Shown here: piece after piece, positions 38,641-46,893 of the stretch
Layout: every line of letters starts with the position of its first letter
How positions within the stretch are numbered: the first letter of the stretch is position 1
Assembly (NCBI RefSeq): GCF_021864535.1
Contig: NZ_JAKJIC010000001.1
Coordinates: forward strand, 186,001 to 250,000
Direction of reading: 5' to 3'
DNA from: Oryzibacter oryziterrae
Lineage (GTDB): Bacteria > Pseudomonadota > Alphaproteobacteria > Rhizobiales > Pleomorphomonadaceae
Length of the DNA: 64,000 bases
Notes under the pieces: model-generated
Database searches by the model: none
Told to the model about the DNA's origin: nothing
The model's input: only the letters and a program-made list of their open reading frames with translations
Made by a program: the position numbers and the translations under genes

Positions 38641-38775
38641 GGCGCGTCCTTATACCAACTCGCCGGGATGCTTACGCATCGGCGCATTGAGAAGATCTCG
38701 AATTTCTCATCTGCATCAAAGGTATGAGAAACTCGAAAGCGGAATGCCGCGTATCATTTTCACTGACACTCGGCA
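38641..38775. repeat. palindrome-rich spacer between hyfG and hyfI
   Basis: Two stem-loops fill this otherwise empty operon gap. One is CGCCG(GG)ATGC (38661-38671) with GCATCGGCG (38676-38684) around TTAC. The other is a 12-bp stem with one mismatch, 38699-38710 with 38724-38735, core TTTCTCAT/ATGAGAAA. The layout resembles an intergenic palindromic (REP-like) repeat. In E. coli hyf this position holds the hyfH ferredoxin gene. Confidence 0.55.
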
Positions 38776-40287
38776 TCAGAGATCGTGGCCTGAATAGGAG
38801 CAGTTGAACGACTTGTTGCAGAGCGGGAAGTCGGCAACGATGTTGTTCTCGATGACTGCTTCAAGGAGCGGCCACTGGAACACTGAGGCGTCGCGCAGAT
38901 GAGCGGCGGCGAGACGACCGTCGGCCCCGAGCTTCACCCAGGCCATCACGTCGCCGCGGAAGGCTTCGGCAAGTGCGACGCCTTCACTGGGTTCGGACGC
39001 GGTTGGCAGGGCGACGGCTATCGGGCCGGAGGGAAGGCGCGTCAGGATCTGATCGATGAGCCCAAGGCTCTCGTTGACCTCGTCGATGCGGATCCAGACG
39101 CGCCCGTCCACGTCGCCGCTCTCCCGGACAGGAATGTTGAAGACGAGGTCCGGATAGGGCGCATATCCGGGCGCCTTGCGGGCGTCGAAGGTGAGGCCGC
39201 TCGCCCGGCCGACCGGGCCGCCGACGGCATATTGCCGGGCGAGGCCCGCGTCGAGCGTCCCGGTGCTGACGGTGCGGTTCTGCAGCGAGGCGGAGTTGTC
39301 GTAAAGCGAGATCAGTGCCGGGAAGGCGCTGCGGATGGCGGCGACGAGCTTGCGGATCGGAGCTGCGTCGGTGAGATCGACGGCGACGCCGCCGGGGATG
39401 ACGCGATCCATCATCAGGCGGTGGCCGAAGGTTGCCTTGGCGGCGCGCAGGACCTGTTCGCGCAGCACGCCGCAATGGGCGAGCATCATGGCAAAGGCCG
39501 CGTCGTTGCAGATGGCGCCGATGTCCCCGAGGTGATTGGCGATGCGCTCAAGTTCGGCCATCAGGGCGCGCAGCCAGACGGCGCGCTCGGGGATAGCGAG
39601 GCCGAGGGCCGCTTCAACGGCGCGGGCGTAGGCGATCGAATAGGCGACGGTGCTGTCGCCGGAAACGCGGGCCGCGAGGCGGGCACCGTCGACAATGGAC
39701 GCGCCGCGCAGGAGGGAGTCGACGCCCTTGTGGACATAGCCGAGGCGTTCTTCCAGGCGGACGACATGCTCGCCGTTGGCAGTGAAGCGGAAATGGCCGG
39801 GCTCGATGATGCCGGCGTGCACGGGGCCGACGGCGATCTGGTGCATGGGCACGCCTTCGGCGGCGCGGAAGGCATAGGCGTCCCCATCGGCGGCGACGGC
39901 CGTGGCGGCGCCCAAGGGATGGCGGACACCCCAGCGGCCCTGATCGAGCCAATCGCGATCGTCGGGGCACCCCTCAGGGACGAGGCCGTGGAGCTCGCGG
40001 ATGACGCGTTCGGGGCGCAGGGCCGGCGGATGGGTGAGGCCGACCGAGGGAAAAGTGCCGTCGGTCGTTGCAAGCGATAGCACGACGGACTGGCCGTCGG
40101 CGGGATCGCGCAGCGCCATATGCACGGTGCCGGCGTCGCCGGCCCAGAGGGCGACGAGCGACACCTCGCCGGCGCCAAGGCCGAGCGTGGCGGCGCGCCA
40201 GGTATCGGCATCGACCGCGAGGCCGGGCCAGGGGCGGAGTGCCGTGCGGTGGATAGCCTGTTCGATGAGGGAGGAGACCAGGGACAT
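38776..40287 (-). CDS. hyfG: hydrogenase-4-like large subunit lacking nickel-ligand cysteines
   Basis: A 503-residue fused NuoC/NuoD-type protein. The N-terminal 115 residues are the NuoC-like domain (HPPALRPERVIRELHGLVPE). The catalytic-type domain starts at HQIAVGPVHAGIIEPGHFRF (149-168) and includes RLGYVHKGVDSLL. Where [NiFe] group 4 enzymes have the L1 motif CGIC, this protein has SGDS (residues 209-212, ARVSGDSTVAYSIAYARAVE). The C-terminus reads DFPLCNKSFNCSYSGHDL, without the DPCxxC L2 motif. It therefore probably binds no NiFe centre and resembles energy-converting hydrogenase-related (Ehr) complexes. The substrate is unknown. Confidence 0.88.
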   Translation of the reverse strand: MSLVSSLIEQAIHRTALRPWPGLAVDADTWRAATLGLGAGEVSLVALWAGDAGTVHMALRDPADGQSVVLSLATTDGTFPSVGLTHPPALRPERVIRELHGLVPEGCPDDRDWLDQGRWGVRHPLGAATAVAADGDAYAFRAAEGVPMHQIAVGPVHAGIIEPGHFRFTANGEHVVRLEERLGYVHKGVDSLLRGASIVDGARLAARVSGDSTVAYSIAYARAVEAALGLAIPERAVWLRALMAELERIANHLGDIGAICNDAAFAMMLAHCGVLREQVLRAAKATFGHRLMMDRVIPGGVAVDLTDAAPIRKLVAAIRSAFPALISLYDNSASLQNRTVSTGTLDAGLARQYAVGGPVGRASGLTFDARKAPGYAPYPDLVFNIPVRESGDVDGRVWIRIDEVNESLGLIDQILTRLPSGPIAVALPTASEPSEGVALAEAFRGDVMAWVKLGADGRLAAAHLRDASVFQWPLLEAVIENNIVADFPLCNKSFNCSYSGHDL

Positions 40288-40293
40288 GGCGGC

Positions 40294-41763
40294 TTATCCC
40301 AGCATGCGGGCCACGTTCTCGAACCAGGCGACCAGCGGGGCTGGCAGGAAGATGCCGGCGGTCAGGACGAGAAGCAGGTGGATGAAGAGGGGGACCATGG
40401 ACGGCTGACGGCCGGCGTCGCCGACAGAGGCGCTGGGCGGGCCGAAGGCAATGCCGATCAGCCGCCAGGTCAGGGCGCCGAAGGCGATCAGAAGGCCGAA
40501 GACCAGGGGGATGGCCAGCAGCGGCTCCCGGGCGAAGGTGGAGCTGACGATGAGGTATTCGCTCATGAACACGCCCATGGGCGGCAGGCCGACGATGGCG
40601 GCGACGCCGATCACCAGCCCCCAGCCGAGCCTGGGATGGCTCTCGGTGAGGCCGCGGATGTCGGAGAGTTTCTGCGTGCCCTTCACCTGGGCGATCTGGC
40701 CGACGGCGAAGAAGATCGCGGATTTGGTGAGGCTGTGCATGGTCATGTGCAACAGGCCGGCGAAGTTGGCGAGCGGTCCGCCCATGCCGAAGGCGAAGCT
40801 GATGATGCCCATGTGCTCGATGGAGGAATAGGCGAACAGACGTTTGATGTCGCGGCGCAGGTAGAGCATGAAACCGGCGAAGATCAGCGACACCAGGCCG
40901 AGCGTCACCATCAGAGGTCCCGGCGCGACGGCGAGCGGGTTGGCAGCCAGAAGCATCTTGAAGCGCAGGAGCGCGTAGAGAGCCACGTTGAGCAGCAGGC
41001 CCGACAGCACGGCGGAGATGGGCGTGGGGCCTTCGGCGTGGGCATCGGGCAGCCAGGCGTGCAAGGGGGCAAGGCCGACCTTGGTGCCATAGCCGAGCAT
41101 CAGGAAGACGAAGGCGACGTTGAGCAGCTCGGGGCTGAACTTGTCGGCATTGGCGACCAGCGCTGTCCACACCATGGCGTCATGGCCTTCGCCGATTACC
41201 GGGCGGGCGGCCATGTAGATGAGGATGGTGCCGAAGAGGGCGAGCGCGATGCCGACCGAACCGAGGATGAAGTATTTCCAGGCGGCTTCCAGGGCAGCCT
41301 GCGTGCGGTAGAGGCCGACCATCATGACGGTGGTGAGTGTTGCCAGCTCCACCGCCACCCACATCAGGCCGATGTTGTTGGCGGTCAGCCCGAGGTTCAT
41401 GGCGAGGCTGAGGATCTGGTACATGCCGTGGTAGAAGCGCAGGTAATGCGGCTTCAGGCGGCCGATCTCCAGCTCGTGCCCGATGTAGCTGGCGCTGAAC
41501 ACCGAGGTGGTGAGGCCGACGAAGGTGCCGAGCACGACGAAGACGATGTTGAGATCGTCGACGAAGAGATAGCCGGCGCCGGGGGCCGGGCGTTCGATCA
41601 ACAGCGTCAGGGCGAAGAGGAAGGTTGTGCCCGACGCCAGCATGTTGATCCAGGCGCCGAGGCGGTAGCTCGACACCAGGAGCAGGATCAGCGCGGCGGT
41701 GGCGGGGACCGCCAAGAGGGCGTTGATGGGGGCAAAGGGCAGCATGTGCAGAAAGGCGGTCAT
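40294..41763 (-). CDS. hyfF: hydrogenase-4-like antiporter subunit HyfF
   Basis: A 489-residue NuoL/M/N-like membrane protein with about 14 helices. Conserved parts are TNNIGLMWVAVELATLTTVM (channel Glu), GTKVGLAPLHAWLPDAHAEG (lysine helix and His-rich gate) and FAYSSIEHMGIISFAFGMGG. Such subunits translocate protons or sodium ions in complex I and group 4 hydrogenases. It overlaps hyfE by 4 bp and ends 6 bp before hyfG, so it is translationally linked to both. Confidence 0.92.
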   Translation of the reverse strand: MTAFLHMLPFAPINALLAVPATAALILLLVSSYRLGAWINMLASGTTFLFALTLLIERPAPGAGYLFVDDLNIVFVVLGTFVGLTTSVFSASYIGHELEIGRLKPHYLRFYHGMYQILSLAMNLGLTANNIGLMWVAVELATLTTVMMVGLYRTQAALEAAWKYFILGSVGIALALFGTILIYMAARPVIGEGHDAMVWTALVANADKFSPELLNVAFVFLMLGYGTKVGLAPLHAWLPDAHAEGPTPISAVLSGLLLNVALYALLRFKMLLAANPLAVAPGPLMVTLGLVSLIFAGFMLYLRRDIKRLFAYSSIEHMGIISFAFGMGGPLANFAGLLHMTMHSLTKSAIFFAVGQIAQVKGTQKLSDIRGLTESHPRLGWGLVIGVAAIVGLPPMGVFMSEYLIVSSTFAREPLLAIPLVFGLLIAFGALTWRLIGIAFGPPSASVGDAGRQPSMVPLFIHLLLVLTAGIFLPAPLVAWFENVARMLG

Positions 41764-42422
41764 TCCCGGCCCTCCCGGAAATCGTCGAGAGCCTGGGTGT
41801 CGACGGTGTCGAAGCGCTCGCGGATGCGGAACAGGAAGACGCCGATGACGATGAAGGCGACCAGCACGGAGAAGGCGACGGAGATCTCCACCACCAGCGG
41901 CATGCCCTTGGCGCCGGTGGCGGCGAGGATCAGGCCGTTTTCAAGGCTCATGAAGCCGATGATCTGGCTGACGGCATTCTGGCGGGTGACCATCATCAGC
42001 AGGCCGAGCAGGATCACCGACAGGGCGAGTGCCAGATCCTCGCGGGCGATCGGATCGGCCTCGGCGGCGGCGGGCAGCATCACCACCATGGACAGGGCGA
42101 CCAGCACGATGCCCATGAGCATGGTGGGGCCGATGCCGCCGACGGTTTCGATCTCGCGGTGAATGCCGAGGCGGACCACCATGCGATGCAGCGCCCAGGG
42201 TATGCCGATGGCCTTGAGGCCGAAGGCGATGGCGGCGGTGATGTAGAGATGCGGCGCGTCCTGGATATAGGCCTGCCAGCTGACCGATAGCGTGAGCACG
42301 ACGGCGTGGGCGGCGAAGACGTTGATCAGGCCGAGGATGCGGTCCTGATAGAGCATCATGAAGCTGACGAGCACCATGCCGCCGGCGAACATGTGGGCCG
42401 CGTCGAGGGAGAAATGCTGCAT
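41760..42422 (-). CDS. hyfE: hydrogenase-4-like membrane subunit HyfE
   Basis: A 220-residue membrane protein with about six helices, related to a NuoK-like module (QNAVSQIIGFMSLENGLILA, a conserved Glu near a small-residue helix). It starts MQHFSLDAAHMFAGGMVLVS. The start shares a base with the hyfC stop, and its end overlaps hyfF by four bases. HyfE is found in hydrogenase-4 type complexes but not in the simpler hydrogenase-3, which argues for a Hyf/Ehr-like layout. Confidence 0.9.
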   Translation of the reverse strand: MQHFSLDAAHMFAGGMVLVSFMMLYQDRILGLINVFAAHAVVLTLSVSWQAYIQDAPHLYITAAIAFGLKAIGIPWALHRMVVRLGIHREIETVGGIGPTMLMGIVLVALSMVVMLPAAAEADPIAREDLALALSVILLGLLMMVTRQNAVSQIIGFMSLENGLILAATGAKGMPLVVEISVAFSVLVAFIVIGVFLFRIRERFDTVDTQALDDFREGRE

Positions 42423-43375
42423 CAGAAGCTCCTCGAGACGAACAGCAGCAATGTGCCGAGGAAGCCGAGCATCAAGGCGCCGCCGAGGAATTCCGGCGCG
42501 CGGAAGACACGCATCTTGGCGATGGAGGTTTCGAAGACCACCATCAGGAAGCCCCCGATGGCGATCTTGGCGAGATAGGTGACGGCGCCGAGCAGCAGGT
42601 AGAGGATGCCGTCATCAGGCTGGGCGATGCCCCAGGGCACGAAGATGCAGGCGATCATCGAGATGTACAGCAGCAGCTTCAGCGCGGCGGCCAGCTCGAT
42701 GACGGCCAGGTGCCGGCCGGAGTATTCGAGGATCATCGCCTCGTGCACCATGGTGAGTTCGAGGTGCGTGGCGGGGTTGTCGACGGGGATGCGCGCATTT
42801 TCGGCCAGCGCCACGATGATCAGGCCGATCAGCGCCAGACCGAGCGACACGCGCAGCGAGGTGTGCGTCACCATGAAGGTGGCGACCTCGGACAACTGGG
42901 TGGAGCCGGCCACCAGCGCCACGGTGAAGATGATCATGATCATCGCCGGTTCGGCCAGCGTGGCGAACAGCATCTCGCGGCTCGACCCGATACCGCCGAA
43001 GCTGGTGCCGATGTCCATGCCGACGAGGGCGAGGAAGAAGCGCGAGGAGCCGAGCAGGGCGGTGATGGCGATGAGATCGGCCGCCCAGCTGAAATGCAGA
43101 TTGGCCGCAAAGGTGGGCACCAGGGCTGCTGCGACCCAGGTGGTGGCAAAGATCATGTAGGGCGCATTGCGGAACAGCCAGGAGGCATTGTGCGCCAGCA
43201 CCGCCTCCTTGCGGACCAGGCGCAGCAGGTCATAGTAGGGCTGCAGCACCGGTGGCCCCTGGCGGCGCAGCAAATGCGCCTTGATCTTGCGGGTGAAACC
43301 GATCAGGCCCGGCGCCAGCACCAGGACGAGGACCATCTGCGTGCCCTGCACGAGGAGATCGAGGATCAGGCCCAT
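42422..43375 (-). CDS. hyfC: hydrogenase-4-like membrane subunit HyfC (NuoH-like)
   Basis: A 317-residue NuoH-type protein with eight helices. Signatures are TRKIKAHLLRRQGPPVLQPY and PATHLELTMVHEAMILEYSG, corresponding to the loop that faces the quinone or electron-input module in complex I. The start at 43375 (MGLILDLLVQGTQMVLVLVL) is selected because upstream residues in this frame are an arginine/proline-rich shadow of hyfB. It overlaps hyfB by 10 bp. Confidence 0.92.
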   Translation of the reverse strand: MGLILDLLVQGTQMVLVLVLAPGLIGFTRKIKAHLLRRQGPPVLQPYYDLLRLVRKEAVLAHNASWLFRNAPYMIFATTWVAAALVPTFAANLHFSWAADLIAITALLGSSRFFLALVGMDIGTSFGGIGSSREMLFATLAEPAMIMIIFTVALVAGSTQLSEVATFMVTHTSLRVSLGLALIGLIIVALAENARIPVDNPATHLELTMVHEAMILEYSGRHLAVIELAAALKLLLYISMIACIFVPWGIAQPDDGILYLLLGAVTYLAKIAIGGFLMVVFETSIAKMRVFRAPEFLGGALMLGFLGTLLLFVSRSF

Positions 43376-45384
43376 GTTGCCACCAGGAAAAGCAGGGCGA
43401 CGAGCGCGGCGAAGACCAGGCTGAGATAGCTGCGGATCGTCAGGAATTGCAGGACGTTGAGCCTTTCGGCGGCGAACATCACCCAACCGGAAATGGGGGC
43501 GTAGAGGAAGTCCCAGACGAGATCGCGCAGGGTGACGGCGAGCGTTGCCGGCTTCGGATCGCCCGGGCGCGGCATGTGCGCATCCACCTTCAGGCGGAAG
43601 AACATCGGCCCGAAGACGCGGCGGATCGGCTGGGCGAAGCTGTCGGCGGTATACTGGGTGGCGGGATCGGCATTGGGGAAGCCGCAATCCCAAGGCGGCG
43701 CCCGGCGGACGGCGCGCGAGGCGAAATTGTGGATCACGCGGATGGCGATCCAGCTGGATGCCATGATGAAGCCGAAGACGAGGATGCCGCTATAGGAGCT
43801 GCGGCTCTCGTTGATGGGGATGATCGAGAGGAGCGGCATCAGCGGCTGCGTCGGCATGTGGCCGGCCACCAGGAAGGAGGTGACCGGTGACAGGCTGTCG
43901 ATCAGCGGGCCGGGCAGGGTGCCGGCGAGGAGGCAGAGGCCGATCAGCAGCGACATGGCCTTGAGCGAGACCGGCTCGGCCTCGTGCGCTTCGCTGGCGG
44001 CGGTGCTGCGGGCGCGGCCGAGGAAGGTGACGCCGAAGGCGCGGACAAAGCAGCTGCCGGCCAGCGCGGCGGCGAGTGCCAGCATGGCGCCGGCCGCGGG
44101 CACCAGGAAGCGCAGCGCCCATTGCGGCAGGTCCGGGCTGAGCAGGATCGCCTGCAGCAGCAGCCATTCGGAGACGAAACCGTTGAGCGGCGGCAGGGCG
44201 GAGATGGCAACGCAGCCGCCCAGGAACAGATAGGCGGTCCGGGGCATGCGGTGGATGAGCCCACCGAGCTTTTCGATGTCGCGCTCGCCGGTGCCGACCA
44301 GCACGTTGCCCGCGCCAAGGAAAAGAAGGTTCTTGAACAGCGAGTGATTGAAGCAGTGCAGCAGCGCCGAGACGATGGCGAGCGAGGCGGCCGCGCCCAT
44401 GCCATTGGTCTTGAAGGCAAGCGCCAGACCGATGCCGATGAAGATGATGCCGATGTTCTCGACCGTGGAATAGGCAAGCAGGCGCTTGAGGTCGCGCTGC
44501 ATGACGGCCTGCAGAACGCCGAGCACGGCAGTGAGCGAGCCGAGCACCAGCAGCAGCACGGCCCACCACCATTGCGGCTGGCCGAGCAGCACGAAGACCA
44601 CACGGATGAAGCCGTAGACGGCGACCTTTGTCATCACGCCGCTCATCAGGCCGGAGACATGGCTTGGCGCCGCCGGATGGGCGAGCGGAAGCCAGACGTG
44701 CAGCGGCACGAGACCGGCCTTCGAGCCGGCACCCAGCAGCATCAGCACCAGCACGGCGCCGGAAATCCAGTCGGGATGGGCGGCGGTCATGATGGCGGCG
44801 AAGGTGGCATCGCCGCTGGTGCCGGCGAGCAGGCCAAAGGCCAGCATCAACATCAGCGTGCCGAAACTGGCCATCAACAGATAGACATAGCCGGCCTTGC
44901 GGTTCTCGCCCTCGTGGTGATGGCTCATCACCAGCGCCCAGGAAGACAGCGACATGAACTCCCAGGACACCAGGAAACTGAAGGCATCGGCGGAGAGCAG
45001 GACAAGGTTCATGCCGGCGAGAAAGGCCGGATAGAAGGGCAGGACGCGGCCTGGCGCCTCTTCATGCAAGCCGTAGCCTAGGGCATAGAGGCTGGCGGCG
45101 ACGCCGCCCAGATTGACGATGATCAGGAAGACCGCCGACAGCGAATCCAGCGAGAAATGCGCGCCGATCCACGGCAAGCCGATGGGCAGGACCTTCTGGC
45201 CCTGAAAATCGGCACCACCCAGAAGGGCAGCGATGCCGATGAGCAGCAGCAGGCCTGTCAGGATCAGGCTAGCTCCGTAGACCAATCGCGTTCCGAGCGG
45301 CTGCGGGCGCGCCGCCAAGGCGGGCGCAGCAGCGGAAACCGCAATCAAGCCGATCACGCACCAGAGCGCCACGGCAATCGCCAT
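43366..45384 (-). CDS. hyfB: hydrogenase-4-like antiporter subunit HyfB
   Basis: A 672-residue NuoL-like membrane protein with about 16 helices, first in the operon. Key parts are DAFSFLVSWEFMSLSSWALV (channel Glu), AGLVPLHVWLPLAHPAAPSH and YSTVENIGIIFIGIGLALAF. The C-terminal 80 residues include RAPPWDCGFPNADPATQYTA, a HycC/HyfB hallmark. Together with HyfF it would form the ion-pumping part of the complex. A 20-bp dyad 36 bp upstream and a structured intergenic region precede it. Confidence 0.92.
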   Translation of the reverse strand: MAIAVALWCVIGLIAVSAAAPALAARPQPLGTRLVYGASLILTGLLLLIGIAALLGGADFQGQKVLPIGLPWIGAHFSLDSLSAVFLIIVNLGGVAASLYALGYGLHEEAPGRVLPFYPAFLAGMNLVLLSADAFSFLVSWEFMSLSSWALVMSHHHEGENRKAGYVYLLMASFGTLMLMLAFGLLAGTSGDATFAAIMTAAHPDWISGAVLVLMLLGAGSKAGLVPLHVWLPLAHPAAPSHVSGLMSGVMTKVAVYGFIRVVFVLLGQPQWWWAVLLLVLGSLTAVLGVLQAVMQRDLKRLLAYSTVENIGIIFIGIGLALAFKTNGMGAAASLAIVSALLHCFNHSLFKNLLFLGAGNVLVGTGERDIEKLGGLIHRMPRTAYLFLGGCVAISALPPLNGFVSEWLLLQAILLSPDLPQWALRFLVPAAGAMLALAAALAGSCFVRAFGVTFLGRARSTAASEAHEAEPVSLKAMSLLIGLCLLAGTLPGPLIDSLSPVTSFLVAGHMPTQPLMPLLSIIPINESRSSYSGILVFGFIMASSWIAIRVIHNFASRAVRRAPPWDCGFPNADPATQYTADSFAQPIRRVFGPMFFRLKVDAHMPRPGDPKPATLAVTLRDLVWDFLYAPISGWVMFAAERLNVLQFLTIRSYLSLVFAALVALLFLVATWA

Positions 45385-45420
45385 CTTGTCCTCGCGTCTG
45401 GATGGCCTATCTGAACCACA

Positions 45421-45440
45421 TTGTCAAAAAGCTCTGACAA
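45421..45440. promoter_or_regulatory. inverted repeat TTGTCA-N8-TGACAA upstream of hyfB
   Basis: A perfect 6-bp dyad, TTGTCA (45421-45426) and TGACAA (45435-45440), sits 36 bp upstream of the hyfB start codon on the minus strand. The spacing does not fit an FNR/FixK box (N4) or known ModE sites. It could be an operator for the hyf operon; the regulator is unknown. Confidence 0.45.
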
Positions 45441-45473
45441 GTTGTTGCTCTGCCATCGATTTTCGGCTCGTTG

Positions 45474-45767
45474 GATCGAGCCTGTTGGAATGAAGCCGTC
45501 GGTCATTCAAGGGCCAACGGGCAAATGTGCAGGCCGACGGTTCGCGATCAGCAGCGTGCCTGTGGGCACGGTTTGACCGCATGAGCCAGCTGCGCCGGAG
45601 GACGGAGCCCGCAGGAGCCGGCCGGTATCCCCGGCAAAGGGGGTATGCACCCGATCAGGGTGCCTTCCAGGGTCTCGGCAGAAGCCGGCAAAGGCCGGTG
45701 GAAGTGCGCGGGAGACTCAGAATGTGAGTATAAGGATACCGCTTCGATGGAGCCTGCGGAAGCGGTA
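45474..45767 (+). ncRNA. candidate structured RNA with two pseudoknots, family not recognised
   Basis: Many local helices can be drawn. P1 45474-45478 with 45545-45549; P2 45481-45488 with 45514-45521; P3 45489-45493 with 45503-45507. The whole 9-base loop of P3 (45494-45502) pairs with 45534-45542, crossing P2. Others: 45555-45560/45565-45570, 45608-45612/45708-45712, 45625-45632/45639-45646, 45647-45652/45658-45663, 45664-45669/45699-45704 (enclosing 45685-45689/45694-45698), 45715-45719/45725-45729 and 45737-45745/45759-45767. GTCTC at 45672 with GAGAC at 45712 is a second crossing pair, but it competes with the 45608-45612 helix at base 45712 and the 45715-45719 helix at bases 45715-45716. 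All four wobble positions are G-U only on the plus strand, which supports that strand. No ORF is seen. Confidence 0.5.
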
Positions 45768-45831
45768 AAGCCAAAAAATACGACTTGTGCAAAAGGGGCG
45801 CCGCGAAGGATCTGCGGCGCCGGGATCGTTG

Positions 45832-46893
45832 TCAGCAGATGCGCGGCAGCTGTTCGCCGGAGAGCCAGTCGACGATGCGACCGCCGCCGAAGCCGGTGGT
45901 CATCTGGACGAAATGCTGATCGTCTTCAACCACTTCGCCGATGATGGCGGCATTCTCGCCGAGCGGGTGGGCGCGCATGGCTGCGAGCAGGGCATCGGCG
46001 GCTTCCGGCGCGACGACGGCGATCAGCTTGCCCTCGTTGGCGACGAAGAGCGGGTCGAGGCCGAGGAGTTCGCAGGCCGCCGCCACTTCCGGACGGACCG
46101 GGATGTCGTTCTCCGAGATGCGGAAGCCGACGTCGGACTGATGCGCCAGTTCGTTGAGCGTGGCCGCGAGGCCGCCGCGGGTGGGATCGCGCATCAGGCG
46201 GATGGCAGGCCCTGCGGTGGCCACCATGTCGGCGACCAGCGTGTGCAGGGCGGCGCTGTCGGAGACGATTTCCGTCTCGAAGGACAGGTTCTCGCGGCTC
46301 GACATGATGGCAACGCCATGGTCGCCGAGCGTGCCGGAGACCAGCACCTTGTCGCCGGGACGCGCCTTTTCGCCAGACAAAGCAATGCCTTCGGGCACGA
46401 CGCCGACTCCTGCGGTGGAGATGAAGACGCCGTCGGCCTTGCCGCGCTCGACCACCTTGGTGTCGCCGGTGATCACGGGCACGCCGGCCTGGCGGCTGGC
46501 CTCGCCCATGCTGTCGGCGATGCGCTTCAGGTCGGCAAAGGGGAAGCCTTCCTCGATGATGAAGCTGGCCGAGAGGTAGAGCGGCTTGGCGCCGGCCATG
46601 GCCAGATCATTGACCGTGCCGTGCACGGCGAGCGAGCCGATGTCGCCGCCGGGAAAGAAGATCGGCGAGACCACATAGCCGTCGGTGGTCATGACCATGC
46701 GACTGCCGGCAGGGGTGGGAAAGCAGGCCTGATCGTTGCCCTGATCGAGCAGATCATTGGCAAGCGCCTCGCGGAAGATGCCGGAGATCAGATCGGCCAT
46801 GGCGCGGCCGCCGGAGCCGTGGCTCATGTCGACCCGGCCGTTGCGAAGGTCGAGCTTGCGGCGGATGGTCTTTGATTTTACGGGCGAATTCAT
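45832..46893 (-). CDS. hypE: carbamoyl-dehydratase HypE
   Basis: A 353-residue PurM/AIR-synthase-fold protein. It starts MNSPVKSKTIRRKLDLRNGR, has the ATP-binding DMSHGSGGRAMADLI and PVITGDTKVVERGKADGVF, and ends in PRIC, the C-terminal cysteine that receives the carbamoyl group from HypF and becomes a thiocyanate. HypE supplies cyanide ligands for the Fe(CN)2CO centre of [NiFe]-hydrogenases. The start at 46893 overlaps the hypD stop by 4 bp. The gene is the last of hypFCDE. Confidence 0.95.
   Translation of the reverse strand: MNSPVKSKTIRRKLDLRNGRVDMSHGSGGRAMADLISGIFREALANDLLDQGNDQACFPTPAGSRMVMTTDGYVVSPIFFPGGDIGSLAVHGTVNDLAMAGAKPLYLSASFIIEEGFPFADLKRIADSMGEASRQAGVPVITGDTKVVERGKADGVFISTAGVGVVPEGIALSGEKARPGDKVLVSGTLGDHGVAIMSSRENLSFETEIVSDSAALHTLVADMVATAGPAIRLMRDPTRGGLAATLNELAHQSDVGFRISENDIPVRPEVAAACELLGLDPLFVANEGKLIAVVAPEAADALLAAMRAHPLGENAAIIGEVVEDDQHFVQMTTGFGGGRIVDWLSGEQLPRIC

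Noticed and set aside
38776-40287. Apparent loss of nickel ligands due to a frameshift or sequencing error
   Set aside because: The frame stays open and conserved text resumes immediately before and after the SGDS position, so the substitution is genuine in this sequence.
40120-42162. A 680-codon plus-strand frame opposite hyfG, hyfF and hyfE
   Set aside because: Gly/Asp/Glu/His-rich shadow frame; the minus-strand genes match known families.
45474-45767. Cobalamin riboswitch, RNase P RNA, SRP RNA, tmRNA or 6S RNA
   Set aside because: I looked for the conserved cores (for example GCCACTG and the GGAGACC box, or the RNase P P4 sequences) on both strands and did not find them.
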